A stretch of 64,000 nt of DNA from Micromonospora purpureochromogenes (GTDB lineage Bacteria; Actinomycetota; Actinomycetes; Mycobacteriales; Micromonosporaceae): positions 4,960,001 to 5,024,000 of the forward strand of contig NZ_LT607410.1 in assembly GCF_900091515.1 (NCBI RefSeq), given 5' to 3'. The translations under genes were made by a program, and so were the position numbers. Numbering within the stretch: the stretch's first letter is position 1; every line of letters starts with the position of its first letter. Shown in pieces: positions 38,601 to 61,292 of the stretch. The notes beneath the pieces were generated by a model that did not search any database, was not told where the DNA came from, and was given only the letters and a program-made list of their open reading frames with translations.

Positions 38601-41600
38601 CTCCTCATCGTCACCCCAGACCACGTCACGCAGCGGCCGGTCCAGGTGCGCGTCCAACTCCGCCACCACCGCGTCGAACGCGGCGGCGAACACCGGGAAC
38701 ACCGCGTGCAGCGAGCGACCCATACCCAGGCGCTGCGCACCCTGACCGGTGAACAGCACCGCCAACCGATCACCCGATCGGGCCACGCCGGACACCAGCG
38801 TCGGGTCGGGCGTGCCGGCCGCGAGGGCGTCGAGGCCGCGCCGCAGCTCGGTCCGGTCGGCGCCGAGGACGACGGCCCGCCGTTCCCACCGGGCCCGTCC
38901 GGTGGCGAGGGACCACCCGATGTCGCCGTCGCGCAGGTCGGGGTGCTCCCCCGCGTACGCGGAGAGCCGCCCGGCCTGGGCCCGCAGCGCCGCCTCCGAC
39001 CGGGCGGACACCAGCCAGGGCATGAGCGGACCGGCGGCGTCCCGGGCAGGGCTGGCCGGCGCCGGGGTGTCGGCCGGGGCCTGCTCGATGATGACATGCG
39101 CGTTGGTGCCGCTGATGCCGAACGACGACACGCCGGCCCGGCGCGGATGCCCGTTCACCGGCCACTGCCGCGCCTCGGTCAACAGCTCCACCGCACCGGC
39201 GGACCAGTCCACCTGCGGCGACGGCGCGTCCACGTGCAGCGTCCGGGGCATCGCCCCGTGCCGCATGGCGAGGACGACCTTCATCACCCCGGCCACCCCG
39301 GCCGCCGCCTGCGTGTGGCCCAGGTTCGACTTGACGGAGCCCAGCCAGAGGGGCCGGTCGACGGGGCGCTCCCGGCCGTACGTGGCGAGCAGCGCCTGCG
39401 CCTCGATCGGGTCGCCGAGGATGGTGCCCGTGCCGTGCGCCTCGACCAGGTCGACCTCGGCGGCCGGGACGCCGGCCGAGGCGAGCGCGGCCCTGATCAC
39501 CCGCTGCTGTGACGGGCCGTTCGGCGCGGTCAGGCCGTTGGACGCGCCGTCCTGATTGACGGCCGAACCGCGCACCACGGCGAGGACCGGGTGACCGTTG
39601 CGGCGGGCGTCGGAGAGCCGCTCGACCAGCAGGAACCCGGCGCCTTCGGCGATGCCGGTGCCGGCCGCGGCGGCGGCGAAGGCGCGGCAGCGGCCGTCCG
39701 GCGACAGTGCCCGCTGCCGGCTGAACTCGACGAAGATCTCCGGGGTGGCCATCACGCTGACCCCGCCGGCCAGCGCCAGGTCGCACTCCCCCGACCGCAG
39801 CGCCTGCGCGGCCAGGTGCAGCGCCACCAGCGACGACGAGCAGGCGGTGTCGATGGTCACCGCCGGCCCCTCCAGACCCAGCACGTACGCCACCCGGCCG
39901 GAGGCCACCGCGCCGGTGCCGCTGTTGGCCGGGTAGTCGTGGTACATCAGGCCGGCGAAGACGCCGGTGGGGCTGCCCTTGAGCGTCGCCGGCTCGATGC
40001 CGGCCCGCTCGAAGGTCTCCCAGGCGCACTCCAGCAGCAGCCGCTGCTGCGGGTCCATGCCCAGCGCCTCGTTCGGGCTGATCCCGAAGAACGCGGGGTC
40101 GAAGTCGGCGGCGTCGTGGAGGAAGCCGCCGGAGCGGGTGTAGCTGCTGTTCGGCGTGGTGAAGTCGCGGTCGTGGAGCTGGTCGACGTTCCAGCCCCGG
40201 TCGGCCGGGAAGTCGCCGATCGCGTCCACCCCGTCGGCGACCAGCCGCCACAGCTCCTCCGGCGAGCTGACCCCGCCCGGGAAACGGCAGCTCATCGCGA
40301 CGATGGCGATCGGCTCGTCGACCGGCTTCGCCGCCGCCACGGCGGACGCCACGGCGGCGGTGCCGGAGAGCTCGTCGAGCAGGAAGCGGGCCAGCCCGGC
40401 CGGTGAGGGGTAGTCGAAGACCGCGGTGACCGGCAGCCGCAGCCCGAGGGTCTGGTTGAGCCGGTTGCGGAACTCGACCGCGGTGAGCGAGTCGAAGCCC
40501 AGCTCGCGGAACGCCCGCTCCGGGGCGACGGCGGCGGCGGAGGTGAAGCCGAGCACCAGCGCCACCCGGTCCAGCACCAGGTCGAGCAGCGCCTGCTCGC
40601 GGTCCGCCTCGGGCAGCCGGAGCAGCCGGTCCACCAGGGAGCCGGCGTCGGCGCGTACCCCGGCGGCGCTGCGCCGGGCGACCGGCAGCAGGGTACGGAA
40701 CAGCGCCGGCACGTCGCCCTGGGCGCGTACGGCGGCGAGGTCGAAGCGGACCGGCAGCAGCAGGGCGTCGGGGCGGTCCAGGGCGACGTCGAGCAGGGTC
40801 AGCCCCTCGTCGACGGTGAGGCCGATCATGCCGCTGCGGGAGATGCGCGCCCGGTCGACGCCGCCGAGCCGCCCGGTCATGCCGGTGGCCTGCGCCCAGA
40901 ACCCCCACGCCAGGCACTGGCCGGCGAGCCCGTGGGCCCGGCGGTGCGCGGCGAGGCCGGCGAGGAACGCGTTCGCCGCCGCGTAGTTGCCCTGCCCGGG
41001 CGCGCCGATCACGCCGGCCGCGGAGCCGAACAGGACGAACGCGCCGAGGTCCGCGTCGCGGGTCAGCTCGTGCAGGTGCAGCGCCGCGTCCACCTTCGGG
41101 GCGAGCACGGCGTCGAGCTGTTCGGGGGTGAGCGAGGCGATGGTGCCGTCGTCGAGCACGCCGGCGGTGTGCACCACCGCGGTCAGCGGCCGTCCGGCCG
41201 GGACGTCGGCCAGCACTGCGGCGAGGGCGGCCCGGTCGGTGACGTCGCAGGCGACCTGGTCGATCGAGGCGCCGAGGCCGGTCAGTTCGGCGGCCAGGTC
41301 GGCCGCGTCGGGGGCGGCCGGTCCACGCCGGCTGAGCAGCAGCAGGTGGCGTACCCCGTGGGCGAGGACCATGTGGCGGGCGACGATGGCGGCGAGGGTG
41401 CCGCTGGCGCCGGTGACCAGCACGGTGCCCGCCGGGTCGATCCGGCCGGCCCGCGGCTCCTCGTCGGTGGCCGGCGCGCGGACCAGCCGGGTCGCGAGCA
41501 GGTCACCGTCGCGTCGCAGCAGTTGCGGCTCACCGGCGGCGACGAGGGTCGGCGCCAGGGCCACCGCGTCGGCGACCTCGATGTCCAGGTCGGCGAGGAC

Positions 41601-44600
41601 GATCCGGTCCGGGTGCTCCGACTGGGCGGAGCGGACCAGCCCCCAGACGGCGGCGCCGGCCAGGTCGGTGACGTCCTCGCCGTCGCGGCCGACCGCGCCG
41701 CGGGTGAGCACCAGCAGGGTGCTGGCGGCGTACCGGTCGTCGGCCAGCCACTCCTGGAGGTCGGCGAGCACGCGGCGGGTGGTGTCGTGCACCGACGCCG
41801 CGTCGGCGCCACCGGTGACCGGCAGCACCACCACGTCGGCGACCTCGCGGGCGTCCCACCGTCCGACCTGGACGGGCGCCGGCGGCGGGGTGGGCACGGG
41901 CGTCCAGGCGGTGCGGTGGAGCGCCTCGGCGACGGGCCCGACCGCCGCCGGGGCGAGGTCGGCCGGAAGCGGCCGCAGGACGAGGGAGTCCAGTGAGAGC
42001 ACCGGCGCGCCGGTGGCGTCGGCGGCGGAGACGGCGACCTCGCCGGCCCGCAGCGGGGTGATCCGCACCCGCAGGCTGGACGCCCCGACCGCGTGCAGGG
42101 TGACGCCGGTGAAGGCGAACGGCAGCAGCGCCCGGTCGTCGACGGCGTCGGTGAGGGCGACCGCGTGCAGCGCGGCGTCGAGCAGGGCGGGGTGCAGGTC
42201 GGCGCGCTCGGCGTCGGCGCTGGCCTCCTCGGGCAGTTCCACCTCGGCGTACACCTCGGCGCCGGCGCGCCAGGCGGCCCGCAGCCCCTGGAACACCGGC
42301 CCGTACGCCAGCCCGGCGTCGGCCAGCTCCGAATAGAGGCCGGCGACGTCCACGGCGGTGGCGCCGGCCGGCGGCCACTGCCGCAGGTCGTCGGCGGGAC
42401 GGGCGGTGGCCGGCGCGAGCTGGCCGGTGGCGTGCCGCTGCCAGGGCGCGTCGGGGGTGGCGTCCTCGGCCCGGGACCAGACGCTGACCGGGCGGGTCCC
42501 GCGCTCCCCCGCCGCGCCGACGGCGACCCGCAGTTGCACGCCGGCACCGTCGGCGAGCACCAGCGGCGCACCGATGGTCAGCTCGCTGACGGCCGGGCAG
42601 CCGACCTCGTCGCCGGCGCGCAGCGCCAGCTCGACCAGGCCGGTGCCGGGGACCAGCACGGCGCCGGCGACGGCGTGGTCGGCCAGCCACGGGTGGCTGC
42701 CGGTGGAGATGCGTCCGGTGAGCACCACCCCGTCGTCGGCGGGGGTGGCGACGACCGCGCTGAGCAGCAGGTGGTCGGCGGGGCGCTGGCCGGCGCCGGT
42801 GACGTCGCCGGCGCCGGTGGCGGCCGCGTCCAGCCAGTGCCGGCGACGCTGGAACGGGTACGTCGGCAGCTGTACCCGCCGCCCCGGCCGCCGGAGGAAC
42901 AGCGGCAGCCAGTCCACCGCGACGCCGTGCACGTACGCCTCGGCGAGCGAGGCGGCGAAGCGGTCCGGTCCGCCGTCGTCGCGGCGCAGCGTACCGACCA
43001 CGACGGCCGGGACACCGGCGTCGGTGACGGTCTCCTCGATACCGACCTTGAGCGTCGGGTGGGCGCTGGGCTCGACGAAGACGGTCAGCCCGTCGGCGAG
43101 CATCGCCCGGGTGGCGTCGGCGAAGAGCACGGTCTGCCGCAGGTTGGTGTACCAGTAGCCGCCGTCGAGGGCGGTGGTGTCCAGCAGGGCACCGGTGACC
43201 GCCGAGTAGAACGGCACCTCCGCGGTGCGGGGTCGGACCGGGGCGAGCAGTTCGGCGAGCCGGTCCCGGATGCCCTCGACGAAGACCGAGTGCGAGGCGT
43301 AGTCCACCGGGATCATCCGGGTGCGGATCTCCTCGGCGGCCAGTTCGGCCTGGAACGCGGTGAGGGCGTCCACCTCGCCGCAGACCACCACCGAGCCGGG
43401 GCCGTTGACGGCGGCGAGGGAGAGCCGCCCCGCCCAGCCGGCGAGCCGCTCGCGGGCGGCGTCGGCGGGCAGCGAGACCGACATCATCCCGCCCAGGCCG
43501 GCCAGCTCGGCGGCGATGACCTGGCTGCGCAGGGCGACCACCCGGGCGCCGTCGTCGAGGGTGAGCGCACCGGCGACGCAGGCCGCCGCGATCTCGCCCT
43601 GCGAGTGGCCGACCACGGCGGCCGGCTCGACGCCGTGGCTGCGCCACAGCTGGGCCAGCGAGACCATCACCGCCCAGAGCACCGGCTGCACCACGTCGAC
43701 CGGGTCGAGGGTGGGCGCGCCGGGCACGCCGCGCAGCACGTCGACCAGGTCCCAGTCGACGAAGGGTGCCAGCGCGTGGGCACACTCGGCGATCTTCGCG
43801 GCGAAGACCGGCGACGAGTCGAGCAGTTCGACCGCCATCCCGGCCCACTGCGAGCCCTGACCGGGGAAGACGAAGGCCACCCGGGCGTCGGTGCGGGCGG
43901 TGCCGCGTACCAGGTTGGCGGCGTCGCGGTCGTCGGCGAGGGCGGCCAGTCCGGCCAGCAGGGCGGCGGCGTCCGTACCGGTGACGACCGCGCGGTGGTC
44001 CAGCGCCGAGCGGCCGGTGACCAGGGCGTGCCCGACGTCGGCCGGGTCGGGCCCGGCCGCGACGGCGGCGAGCCGCGCGGCCTGCGCGCGCAGCGCCTGC
44101 GGGTCGCGGGCCGACAGGACCCAGGCGAGGGTACGCCCCGACGGCGCCGGCTCCGGCGTCGTGACCTCGGCCGGCTCCTCCTCGGGAGCCTGCTCGATGA
44201 TGGCGTGCGCGTTGGTGCCGCTGACGCCGAAGGAGGAGACCCCGGCCCGGCGGGGGCGGCCCAGCTCGGGCCAGGGCAGCGCCTCGGCGAGCGGGCGGAC
44301 GGTCCCCGGCGTCCAGTCCACGTGCGACGACGGGGTGCCGACGTGCAGGCTCTTCGGCAGCAGGCCGTGCCGGATGGCCTGCACCATCTTGATCACACCG
44401 CCGACCCCGGCGGCGGCCTGCGCGTGCCCGAAGTTGGACTTCAGCGAGCCGAGCCAGAGCGGCCGGTCCGCCGGCCGGTCCTGCCCGTACGTGGCGAGCA
44501 GCGCCTGCGCCTCGATCGGGTCGCCGAGGGTGGTGCCGGTGCCGTGCCCCTCGACCACGTCGACCTCGCCGGGCGGGAGCTGCGCGTTGGCCAGGGCGGC

Positions 44601-45566
44601 GCGGATGACCCGCTGCTGGGCCGGCCCGCTGGGTGCGGTGAGGCCGTTGGACGCGCCGTCCTGGTTGACCGCGCTGCCGCGCACGACGGCGAGCACCGGG
44701 TGGCCGTTGCGGCGGGCGTCGGAGAGCCGTTCGAGCAGCAGCACGCCGGCGCCCTCGGCCCAACCGGTGCCGTCGGCGTCGTCGGAGTACGCCTTGCAGC
44801 GGCCGTCGGGGGCGAGCCCGCGCTGACGACTGAACGCCACGAACGGCGCCGGGGTGGACATCACCATCACCCCGCCGGCCAGCGCGAGGGTGCACTCGCG
44901 CCGGCGCAGCGCCTGCCCGGCCAGGTGCAGCGCGACCAGCGACGACGAGCAGGCGGTGTCCACGGTCAGCGTGGGCCCCTCCAACCCCAGCGTGTACGCG
45001 ACCCGCCCGGCGATCACCGAGGCCGCCGCCGCGGTCCCCAGGTACGCCTCGGCCGCCTCCGGTGCGGCGTTGAGCAGGTCGCCGTAGTCCTGGTAGCCGG
45101 AGCCGGTGAAGACGCCCACCGGCTTGCCCCGGACGGCGTCGGGGGCGATGCCGGCGCGTTCCAGCACCTCCCAGGAGACCTCCAGCATCAGCCGCTGCTG
45201 CGGGTCCATCGCCGCCGCCTCGCGCGGGGAGATGCCGAAGAAGGCGGCGTCGAACTCGGCGGCCTCGGCGAGGAAGCCGCCCTCGGCGACGTAGCTGGTG
45301 CCGATCCGGTCGGGGTCGTCGGCGAGCAGCCGGGCGAGGTCCCAGCCCCGATCGGTGGGGAGCGGGCCGACCGCGTCCACGCTGCCGGCCACCAGGTCCC
45401 AGAGCTGCTCCGGGGTCCGCACGTCCCCGGGGTAGCGGCACGCCATCGCGACGATCGCGATCGGGTCCCGCTCGACGCCCTCGACCTCCTGGAGCCGCTG
45501 GCGGGTCTGCGTGAGATCCGCCGTCACCCGCTTCAGGTAGTCGAGAAGCTTGCCGTCCTCCGCCAT
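29613..45566 (-). CDS. type I PKS, three modules (units 4, 5 and 6)
   Basis: This 5317-residue protein comprises an N-terminal docking helix (1-34) and three full sets of KS-AT-DH-KR-ACP, at about 34-1726, 1749-3516 and 3534-5233, then a C-terminal docking region ending in an acidic helix ([14 protein letters not shown]). The first AT has GHSQGE and YASHS, predicting methylmalonyl-CoA; the other two have GHSIGE and HAFH, predicting malonyl-CoA and carrying repeat inserts. All three KR have LDD (B type) with Ser, Tyr and Lys, and all DH have the His and Asp motifs, so a methyl-substituted double bond followed by two plain ones is expected. The third DH reads [10 protein letters not shown], with Asp at the usual Gly. 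The ATG at 45566 follows GAGGA; the TGA overlaps the next PKS start. Confidence 0.95.
32883..32943 (-). repeat. simple-repeat insert in the AT domain of unit 6
   Basis: Tandem GCCGTT hexamers (about 32910-32934) encode alternating Asn-Gly, followed by VGGAAGAGV. About 19 residues in all, at the same AT site. Confidence 0.85.
38166..38283 (-). repeat. low-complexity insert in the AT domain of unit 5
   Basis: About 38 residues rich in Thr, Gly, Asp and Ala sit at the shared AT site. The simple repeat is partly degenerate (GGTGGCGGTGTC near 38259-38276), and the block GFGIGDG reappears in the unit 2 insert. Confidence 0.8.
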
Positions 45567-45588
45567 GCCCGTCCTCACCCCTGCGCGG

Positions 45589-48500
45589 TCAGCGCAACCC
45601 GAGTTCGTTGTCGATGAAGTCGAAGATCTCGTCGGCGGTCGCCGCCTCGCCGAGCCGGTCGTCGCCGGCGGAGGGATCGACCAGGCCGATCAGGGCGCGC
45701 AGCCGGGCGGCGAGCGCGGGCCGGTCGGCGTCGTCCTCGGGCAGCGCGGCGAGGGACGCCTCCAGCCGGTCCAGGTCGGCCCCCGGCCCGGTCGTCGCGT
45801 CGCCGGCGCCGACGCCCAGTTCCGCACCGAGGAACTCCGCCACGGCGGCCGGCGTCGGGTGGTCGAAGACCAGCGTGGCGGGCAGCGCCTGGCCGGTGGC
45901 GGCGGTGAGCCGCTGCCGCAGGTCCATCGCGGCGACCGAGTCGAAGCCCAGCTCGGCGAAGGGGCGGGCGGGGTCGAGGGCGGCCGCGCTGTCGTAGCCG
46001 AGCAGCGCGGCCACCTCGGCGCGGACGGTGTCCAGCAGGGCCCGCGCCCGCTGGGCCGGCGGCAGCCCGGCGAGCCGGTCGGCCAGCCCGGTCGGGGCGT
46101 TCGTGGTGTCGCCGGCGACCGCCTTGGCCACCTCGGGCAGCGCGTCGAGCAACGGCCGCCGCCGGGCCATGGTGTAGACGGGGGCGAAGCGCGACCAGTC
46201 GATGTCGGCGACGACGAGGTCCCCGGCGTCGGCCCGGTACGCCTCGGGCAGCGCGGTGATCGCCAGCTCCGGTCGCATCGGCGGCGCGCCGAGGCGGCGC
46301 ATCCCGGCGGCCAGGTCGGCGTCGACCATGCCGCTGTCCCAGGAGCCCCAGGCGATCGAGGCGGCGGCGAGGCCCCGGGCTCGGCGGCGGGCGGCGAGCG
46401 CGTCCAGGTAGGCGTTGGCGGCGGCGTAGCCGGCCTGCCCGGCGCTGCCCCAGACGGCGGCGCCGGAGGAGAAGAGCACGAACGCGTCCAGCTCGGTATC
46501 GGCGAGCAGGTCGTCGAGGTGGGCGGCGCCGGCCACCTTGGCGGCGGCCACGTCGGCGATCTCGGCGAGGGTCAGCTCCCCGACCGGCGCGATGCGCTGC
46601 ATGGCCCCGGCGGCGTGCACCACGGCAGTCAGCGGCCACCGGGCGGGCAGCCCGTCGAGCAGGTCCCGGAGCTGGTCGCGGTCGGCGACGTCGCACGCGG
46701 CGAGGGTCACCTCGGCGCCGAGGCCGGTCAGCTCGGCGGCCAGCGCCTCCGCGCCGGGGGTGTCCCTGCCGCGCCGGCCCACCAGCACCAGATGCTCGGC
46801 CCCGGCCCGGGCCAGGGCGCGGGCCACGTGCGCGCCGAGGCCGCCGGTGCCGCCGGTGACCAGCACGCTGCCGCGCGGCCGCCACGACGGCGGCGCCACC
46901 GGCCGGGCGGCCCGGACCATCCGGCGGGCGCGCACCCCGCCGTCGCGGATGGCCACGTGGTCCTCGCCGCCGGTGGCGGTGACCAGGGCGCGCAGCCGGC
47001 GCAGGGCGGCCGGGTCGGGGAACTCGGGCAGGTCGACCAGCCCGCCCCAGTGCCGGGGCAGGTCGAGGGCGAGGCCGGCGCCGAGGCCGTGCACGGCGGC
47101 CTGGGCCGGGTCGGCGGACTCGCTCGGGTCGACGGCGACCGCGCCCGTGGTGAGGCACCAGATCGGGGCGTCGAGCTGGGCGTCGCCGAGCGCCTGGACC
47201 AGCGCGACCGTCGCGGCGAGGCCGCGGGTCAGCGCCGGGTGCTCGGGGTGCGGCCGGTCGTCGAGGGCGAGCAGGGAGAGCAGCACCGTGCCGGCGCCGG
47301 GCAGCTCGCGCAGCCGGGCGGCGAGGGCGTTCCGGTCGGCGTCGGCCACCGGGAGGCGGACCACCTCGCCGCCGTGCTCGGCCAGGGTGGCCGCGATCAT
47401 GCCGACGCGCAGGTCGTTGTCGTACCCGTCGGGCACGGCGACCAGCCAGCGGGCCGGCGCCGGACCCGGCTCGGGGTCGGCGACGGACTCCCACACCACC
47501 CGGTAGCGCCAGCCGTCCACCGCGGACCGGTCGGCGTGCCGGCGGCGCAGCGCGGACAGGGCGGGCAGCACCTGGCCGAGGGCGGCCGGGTCGACGCCGA
47601 GGTCGACGGCGAGGGCGGCGGGGTCGGCGGCGGCGAGGTCGTCGAGGAAGCTCGGGTCGGCGGCGACCGGCTCGGGCGCCTCCCACCAGTACCAGCGGCG
47701 CTGGAACTGGTAGGTGGGCAGCTCGACCCGGGCGCCGGGGTGCACCGCCGCCCAGTCGACCGCCGTGCCCCGGGTGTGCGCGCGGGCCAGCGCGGTGACC
47801 AGCTCCCGCTCCTCGTCCCGGTCCCGGCGCAGCAGCGGCACGAAGACCCCGTCCCGGCCGTCGCCGACGCAGTCCGGGCCGGTGGCCGAGAGCGCCGCGT
47901 CCGGGCCGAGCTCCAGGAACGTGGTGACGCCCTGGTCGGCGAGCCACCGTACGGAGTCGTGGAAGCGGACGGTGCCGCGCACCTGGCGTACCCAGTGCTC
48001 CGGGTCGGTCAGCTCGCCGGTGACCGGTTGGCCGGTCAGGGTGGAGACCACCGGCAGGCTCGGCGCGGTGTAGCGCAGCGACCGGGCGACCTCGGCGAAG
48101 TCGGTGAGCATGGGTGCCATCAGCGGGCTGTGGAAGGCGTGCGAGACGGCCAGCCGGCGGGTCCGCCGGCCGAGGCCGCGCAGCTGCTCGGCGACGGCCA
48201 GCGCGGCCTCCTCCACGCCGGAGACCACCAGGGCCCTGGGGCCGTTCACCGCGGCCAGGTCGACCCGATCGTCGAGCAGCGGCCGGATTTCCTCCTCGGT
48301 CGCCTCCACGGCGACCATCGCCCCGCCGGGGGGCAGCGCCCCCATCAGCCGGCCCCGGGCGGCCACCAGCGCCGCCGCGTCGGGCAGGGTGAGCACGCCG
48401 GCGACGTGCGCGGCGGCCAGCTCGCCGATGGAGTGCCCGACCAGGTACGCCGGGCGCACCCCCCAGCTCTCCAGCAGCCGGTACAGCGCCACCTCCAGCG

Positions 48501-50403
48501 CGAAGAGCGCCGGCTGGGCGTACCCGGTGTCGTTCAGCGGGTCGGCGTCGGCGCCCCACACCACCTCGCACAGCGGTCGGGCCAGGTGCTCATCGAGGGC
48601 GGCGACGGCGGCGTCGAACGCGTCGGCGAAGGCCGGGAAGGCGACGTGCAGCTGCCGTCCCATGCCGGGGCGCTGGGCGCCCTGCCCGGTGAAGCAGAAG
48701 GCGGTGCGGCCGTCGACGCGTACCGCGTCGCGGACCAGGTGTGCGGCGGCGGTGCCGTCGGCGAGCGCGGCCAGGCCGGCGCGGAGCGCGCCGTGGTCGC
48801 CGCCGATGACGGCGGCCCGGTGCTCCAGCGCGGCGCGGGTGGTGGCCAGCGAGTACGCCACGTCGGCCGGGGCCTGGTCGGCGTGCTCCTCCAGGTGGCC
48901 GGCGAGCCGGCGGGCCTGCGCCCGCAGCGCCGGCTCGTCCCGCCCGGAGACCAGCAGCGCCACCGGCCGCGCCGGCAGAGTCCCGGCGTCGTCCCGCGCT
49001 GAGGCCGCGTCGTCGCGGGCAGGGGCGGCGGTGCCCTGGACGGGGGCGGGCTCGGCGGGCGGCTCCTCGACGATGACGTGGGCGTTGGTGCCGCTGAGGC
49101 CGAACGCGGAGACCCCGGCCCGGCGGGGGCGGTCGCCACGCGGCCAGGGCCGGGCCTCGGTGAGCAGCCGCACGTTGCCGATGGACCAGTCCACGTTGGG
49201 GGTCGGTTCCTTGACGTGCAGGGTCTGCGGCAGCGTGTCGTGCCGCATCGCCGCCAGCATCTTGATGATCCCGCCGACCCCGGCGGCGGCCTGCGCGTGC
49301 CCGACGTTGGACTTGAACGAGCCCAACCAGAGCGGCCGGTCCGCCGGCCGGCCCTGCCCGTACGTGGCCAGCAGCGCCTGCGCCTCGATCGGGTCGCCGA
49401 GGGTGGTGCCGGTGCCGTGCGCCTCGACGGCGTCGACCTGGTCGGCGGTGAGCTGCGCGGCGGCCAGCGCGGCCCGGATCACCCGCTGCTGGGCCGGCCC
49501 GTTGGGGGCGGAGAGGCCGTTGCTGGCGCCGTCGGAGTTGACCGCGCTGCCCCGGACCAGCCCGAGCACCGGGTGACCGTGGCGGCGGGCGTCGGCGAGG
49601 CGTTCCAGCAGCAGCAGGCCGATGCCCTCGCCCCAGGCGGTGCCGTCGGCGTCGGCGGAGAACGACTTGCACCGGCCGTTCGGGGCCAGCCCCCGGTCCT
49701 GGCTGAACCCGACGAACGAGTCCGGGGTGGACATCACCGTCACCCCGCCGGCCAGGGCCAGGCCGCACTCGCCGGCCCGCAGCGCGTGCGCGGCCAGGTG
49801 CACCGAGACCAGCGACGAGGAGCAGGCGGTGTCCACGGTGACCGCCGGGCCCTCCAGGCCCAGCGCGTACGCGACCCGGCCGGAGGCGACGCTGGCCAGG
49901 CTGCCGACGCCCTTGGCGGCGTAGTCGTGGTAGACGAGGCCGGCGAAGACGCCGGTGGCGCTGCCCTTGAGCGAGGCGGGGTCGATGCCGGCCCGCTCGA
50001 CGACCTCCCAGGCGGTCTCCAGCAGCAGCCGCTGCTGCGGGTCGGTCTCCCGCGCCTCCCGTGGGCTGATCTTGAAGAAGTCGGCGTCGAACTCCCCCGC
50101 GTCGTGCAGGAACCCGCCGTTGACGCAGTACGTCCGCCCGGGCGTGGCCGGCTCCGGGTCGTACAGGCCGGCGACGTCCCAGCCCCGGTTCTGCGGGAAC
50201 CCGCTGATCGCGTCGCCGCCGGAGGCGACCAGCTCCCACAGGTCGTCGGGGGTGCGGACACCGCCGGGGAACCGGCAGGCCGCGGCGACGATCGCGATGG
50301 GTTCGTGCCAGCGCTGCTCGGCGTCGTGCAGCCGCCGCCGGGTCTGCTGGAGATCAGCCGTGGCGCGCTTGAGGTAGTCGCGCAGCTTGTCGTCGGTCGC
50401 CAT
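45589..50403 (-). CDS. type I PKS, single module KS-AT-KR-ACP (unit 3)
   Basis: This 1604-residue protein comprises a docking helix (1-35), KS (35-440, DTACSSS), AT (570-895, GHSIGE and HAFH, malonyl-CoA), KR (1178-1358), ACP (1447-1525, GFDSV) and a C-terminal docking region ending [14 protein letters not shown]. No DH or ER is present, so the beta-carbon should stay as a hydroxyl. The KR has no LDD block and carries Trp before the catalytic Tyr ([16 protein letters not shown]), the mark of an A-type (L-hydroxy) reductase, unlike the B-type KRs of the neighbours. Its AT is the only malonyl-type one with no repeat insert, so this module has a different recent history. It starts 6 bp after the stop of the first PKS gene. 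Confidence 0.93.
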   Translation of the reverse strand: MATDDKLRDYLKRATADLQQTRRRLHDAEQRWHEPIAIVAAACRFPGGVRTPDDLWELVASGGDAISGFPQNRGWDVAGLYDPEPATPGRTYCVNGGFLHDAGEFDADFFKISPREARETDPQQRLLLETAWEVVERAGIDPASLKGSATGVFAGLVYHDYAAKGVGSLASVASGRVAYALGLEGPAVTVDTACSSSLVSVHLAAHALRAGECGLALAGGVTVMSTPDSFVGFSQDRGLAPNGRCKSFSADADGTAWGEGIGLLLLERLADARRHGHPVLGLVRGSAVNSDGASNGLSAPNGPAQQRVIRAALAAAQLTADQVDAVEAHGTGTTLGDPIEAQALLATYGQGRPADRPLWLGSFKSNVGHAQAAAGVGGIIKMLAAMRHDTLPQTLHVKEPTPNVDWSIGNVRLLTEARPWPRGDRPRRAGVSAFGLSGTNAHVIVEEPPAEPAPVQGTAAPARDDAASARDDAGTLPARPVALLVSGRDEPALRAQARRLAGHLEEHADQAPADVAYSLATTRAALEHRAAVIGGDHGALRAGLAALADGTAAAHLVRDAVRVDGRTAFCFTGQGAQRPGMGRQLHVAFPAFADAFDAAVAALDEHLARPLCEVVWGADADPLNDTGYAQPALFALEVALYRLLESWGVRPAYLVGHSIGELAAAHVAGVLTLPDAAALVAARGRLMGALPPGGAMVAVEATEEEIRPLLDDRVDLAAVNGPRALVVSGVEEAALAVAEQLRGLGRRTRRLAVSHAFHSPLMAPMLTDFAEVARSLRYTAPSLPVVSTLTGQPVTGELTDPEHWVRQVRGTVRFHDSVRWLADQGVTTFLELGPDAALSATGPDCVGDGRDGVFVPLLRRDRDEERELVTALARAHTRGTAVDWAAVHPGARVELPTYQFQRRWYWWEAPEPVAADPSFLDDLAAADPAALAVDLGVDPAALGQVLPALSALRRRHADRSAVDGWRYRVVWESVADPEPGPAPARWLVAVPDGYDNDLRVGMIAATLAEHGGEVVRLPVADADRNALAARLRELPGAGTVLLSLLALDDRPHPEHPALTRGLAATVALVQALGDAQLDAPIWCLTTGAVAVDPSESADPAQAAVHGLGAGLALDLPRHWGGLVDLPEFPDPAALRRLRALVTATGGEDHVAIRDGGVRARRMVRAARPVAPPSWRPRGSVLVTGGTGGLGAHVARALARAGAEHLVLVGRRGRDTPGAEALAAELTGLGAEVTLAACDVADRDQLRDLLDGLPARWPLTAVVHAAGAMQRIAPVGELTLAEIADVAAAKVAGAAHLDDLLADTELDAFVLFSSGAAVWGSAGQAGYAAANAYLDALAARRRARGLAAASIAWGSWDSGMVDADLAAGMRRLGAPPMRPELAITALPEAYRADAGDLVVADIDWSRFAPVYTMARRRPLLDALPEVAKAVAGDTTNAPTGLADRLAGLPPAQRARALLDTVRAEVAALLGYDSAAALDPARPFAELGFDSVAAMDLRQRLTAATGQALPATLVFDHPTPAAVAEFLGAELGVGAGDATTGPGADLDRLEASLAALPEDDADRPALAARLRALIGLVDPSAGDDRLGEAATADEIFDFIDNELGLR

Positions 50404-50409
50404 CGCCGC

Positions 50410-59826
<9,417 letters not shown>

Positions 59827-59882
59827 CGGGTACCACCGCCTGTTCCGATCGCGAGGTGAGCCGTCTGCGGGTGGTGCATGGG

Positions 59883-61292
59883 TCAGGCCGGGCTGGCCGT
59901 GGACCGGGGCGCCGCGTCGACCTTGACGAGGTCGCCGAACTCGGGGAACTGCGCGATGGCCTGCTCGGCGGTGAGCGCCGGCGTACGGGGGCCGCGCAGC
60001 ACGGCCCAGAGGAAGGCGGGCGTCATCATCCGGGTCATCGGCGCGCAGAGCGACGCCACGTTGAACACGGTGTTGATGACCATGCGGTTGCCGCAGCCGG
60101 TCCGGGCGACCCGGGCGGCCATCTTGTTGGCGAACGCGCCGCCGCGCAGCGGCACGTTGGCCCGCACGTGCGGCAGCCCCTGGTCGGTGTTGACGGCGAT
60201 CTGCCAGGCGCCCTGGTTGATCTTCGCGATCGCGGCCTGCACGTTGCGGGAGAAGCCGGGGCGCAGGCCCCGTACGTCCAGCTCGGTCCGCAGCGCCAGC
60301 GCGCACTGCGCGGCGACCGACATGCCGGTGCCGTGCACCGGATTCAGCGCCTGAGCGGCGTCGCCGATCACCAGGAAGCCCTCCGGCACGGGCAGCTTCT
60401 CGAAGCGCCGCCGCTGGTCCGGGATGCTCCGGTAGGCGCGGATCGGCCCGGCCGGGCGGGCCTGGGCGATCAGGTCGACGATGATCGGGTGGTGCCGTTC
60501 CCGGGCGAACTGCGCGAAGCCCTCCTCGTCGGTGGGGGGCTCGCCGCCCCGACTGCCGAAGAGGCTGAGGATCCAGCGGCCGTTCTCCATCGGCAGCAGC
60601 CCGGCGCCCTGGCCGGGGCGGCCGGTGCCCGCCTGCATCTGGATCATCACGCCGGGGAAGTCGTCGCGGGTGCCGGGCGGCGCGGTGAACCAGCGGCTGA
60701 CGTAGACGATGCCGGCGTCCACCACGTCCTCGCGGACCTGGGGCAGGCCCAGGTCGACCAGCCACTTCGGGGCGCTGGTGGCCCGGCCGGTGGCGTCGAC
60801 CACCAGGTCGGCGTCGAGGGTGCGCTCCGCGCCGCCCTGCTCGACCCGCACGCCGGTGACCCGGTCGGCGTCGCCGACCAGCCCGGTGACCCGGCAGCCC
60901 TCCCGGACGCCGATCCGCGGGTCACGCAGCACCTGCTCGCGGACCACGTGGTCGAGCAGTTCCCGGCTGCACAGCAGCAGGTACGCGTCGGTGTCCAGCC
61001 GTTCCATCCAGCCCTCGGGGCCGCGGGCCAGCGCCCCGGAGGGCAGCCCCCGGCGCTTGGCGCCGGCGGCGTACAGCCGGTCGGTGACGCCGGGCAGCAG
61101 CTGGTCGAGGGCCTCGACACCGCCGCGCATGAGGATGTGGCTGTGGTGGCCCTGCGGCAGCCCCTTGCGCGGCTGCGGCTCGGTGGGGAGCTGGTCCCGT
61201 TCGACGACGGTGACCTCGTCGACGGCGCGGGCCAGCGCGGCGGCGGCGAGCATCCCGGCGAGGCCGCCGCCGAGGACGACGGCCCGGCTCAC
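59883..61292 (-). CDS. FAD-dependent monooxygenase, tailoring enzyme
   Basis: This 469-residue flavoprotein has the Rossmann dinucleotide motif at the very N-terminus ([17 protein letters not shown]) with the ribose-binding Glu in VTVVERD. The middle motif [10 protein letters not shown] marks the second FAD contact, and [20 protein letters not shown] is the GD motif of class A-type flavin monooxygenases and their epoxidase or halogenase-like relatives. No membrane segment is clear. It probably oxygenates or epoxidises the polyketide or macrolactam; position and chemistry cannot be read from the sequence. The GTG start overlaps the DUF993 gene's TGA (GTGA), so the two are translationally coupled. 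The first PKS gene follows after 56 bp. Confidence 0.8.
   Translation of the reverse strand: MSRAVVLGGGLAGMLAAAALARAVDEVTVVERDQLPTEPQPRKGLPQGHHSHILMRGGVEALDQLLPGVTDRLYAAGAKRRGLPSGALARGPEGWMERLDTDAYLLLCSRELLDHVVREQVLRDPRIGVREGCRVTGLVGDADRVTGVRVEQGGAERTLDADLVVDATGRATSAPKWLVDLGLPQVREDVVDAGIVYVSRWFTAPPGTRDDFPGVMIQMQAGTGRPGQGAGLLPMENGRWILSLFGSRGGEPPTDEEGFAQFARERHHPIIVDLIAQARPAGPIRAYRSIPDQRRRFEKLPVPEGFLVIGDAAQALNPVHGTGMSVAAQCALALRTELDVRGLRPGFSRNVQAAIAKINQGAWQIAVNTDQGLPHVRANVPLRGGAFANKMAARVARTGCGNRMVINTVFNVASLCAPMTRMMTPAFLWAVLRGPRTPALTAEQAIAQFPEFGDLVKVDAAPRSTASPA

Noticed and set aside
59827..60765. Possible N-terminal extension of the first PKS protein upstream of 59826
   Set aside because: The open frame continues, but it overlaps the FAD monooxygenase in another frame and its translation has no KS or other domain sequence.
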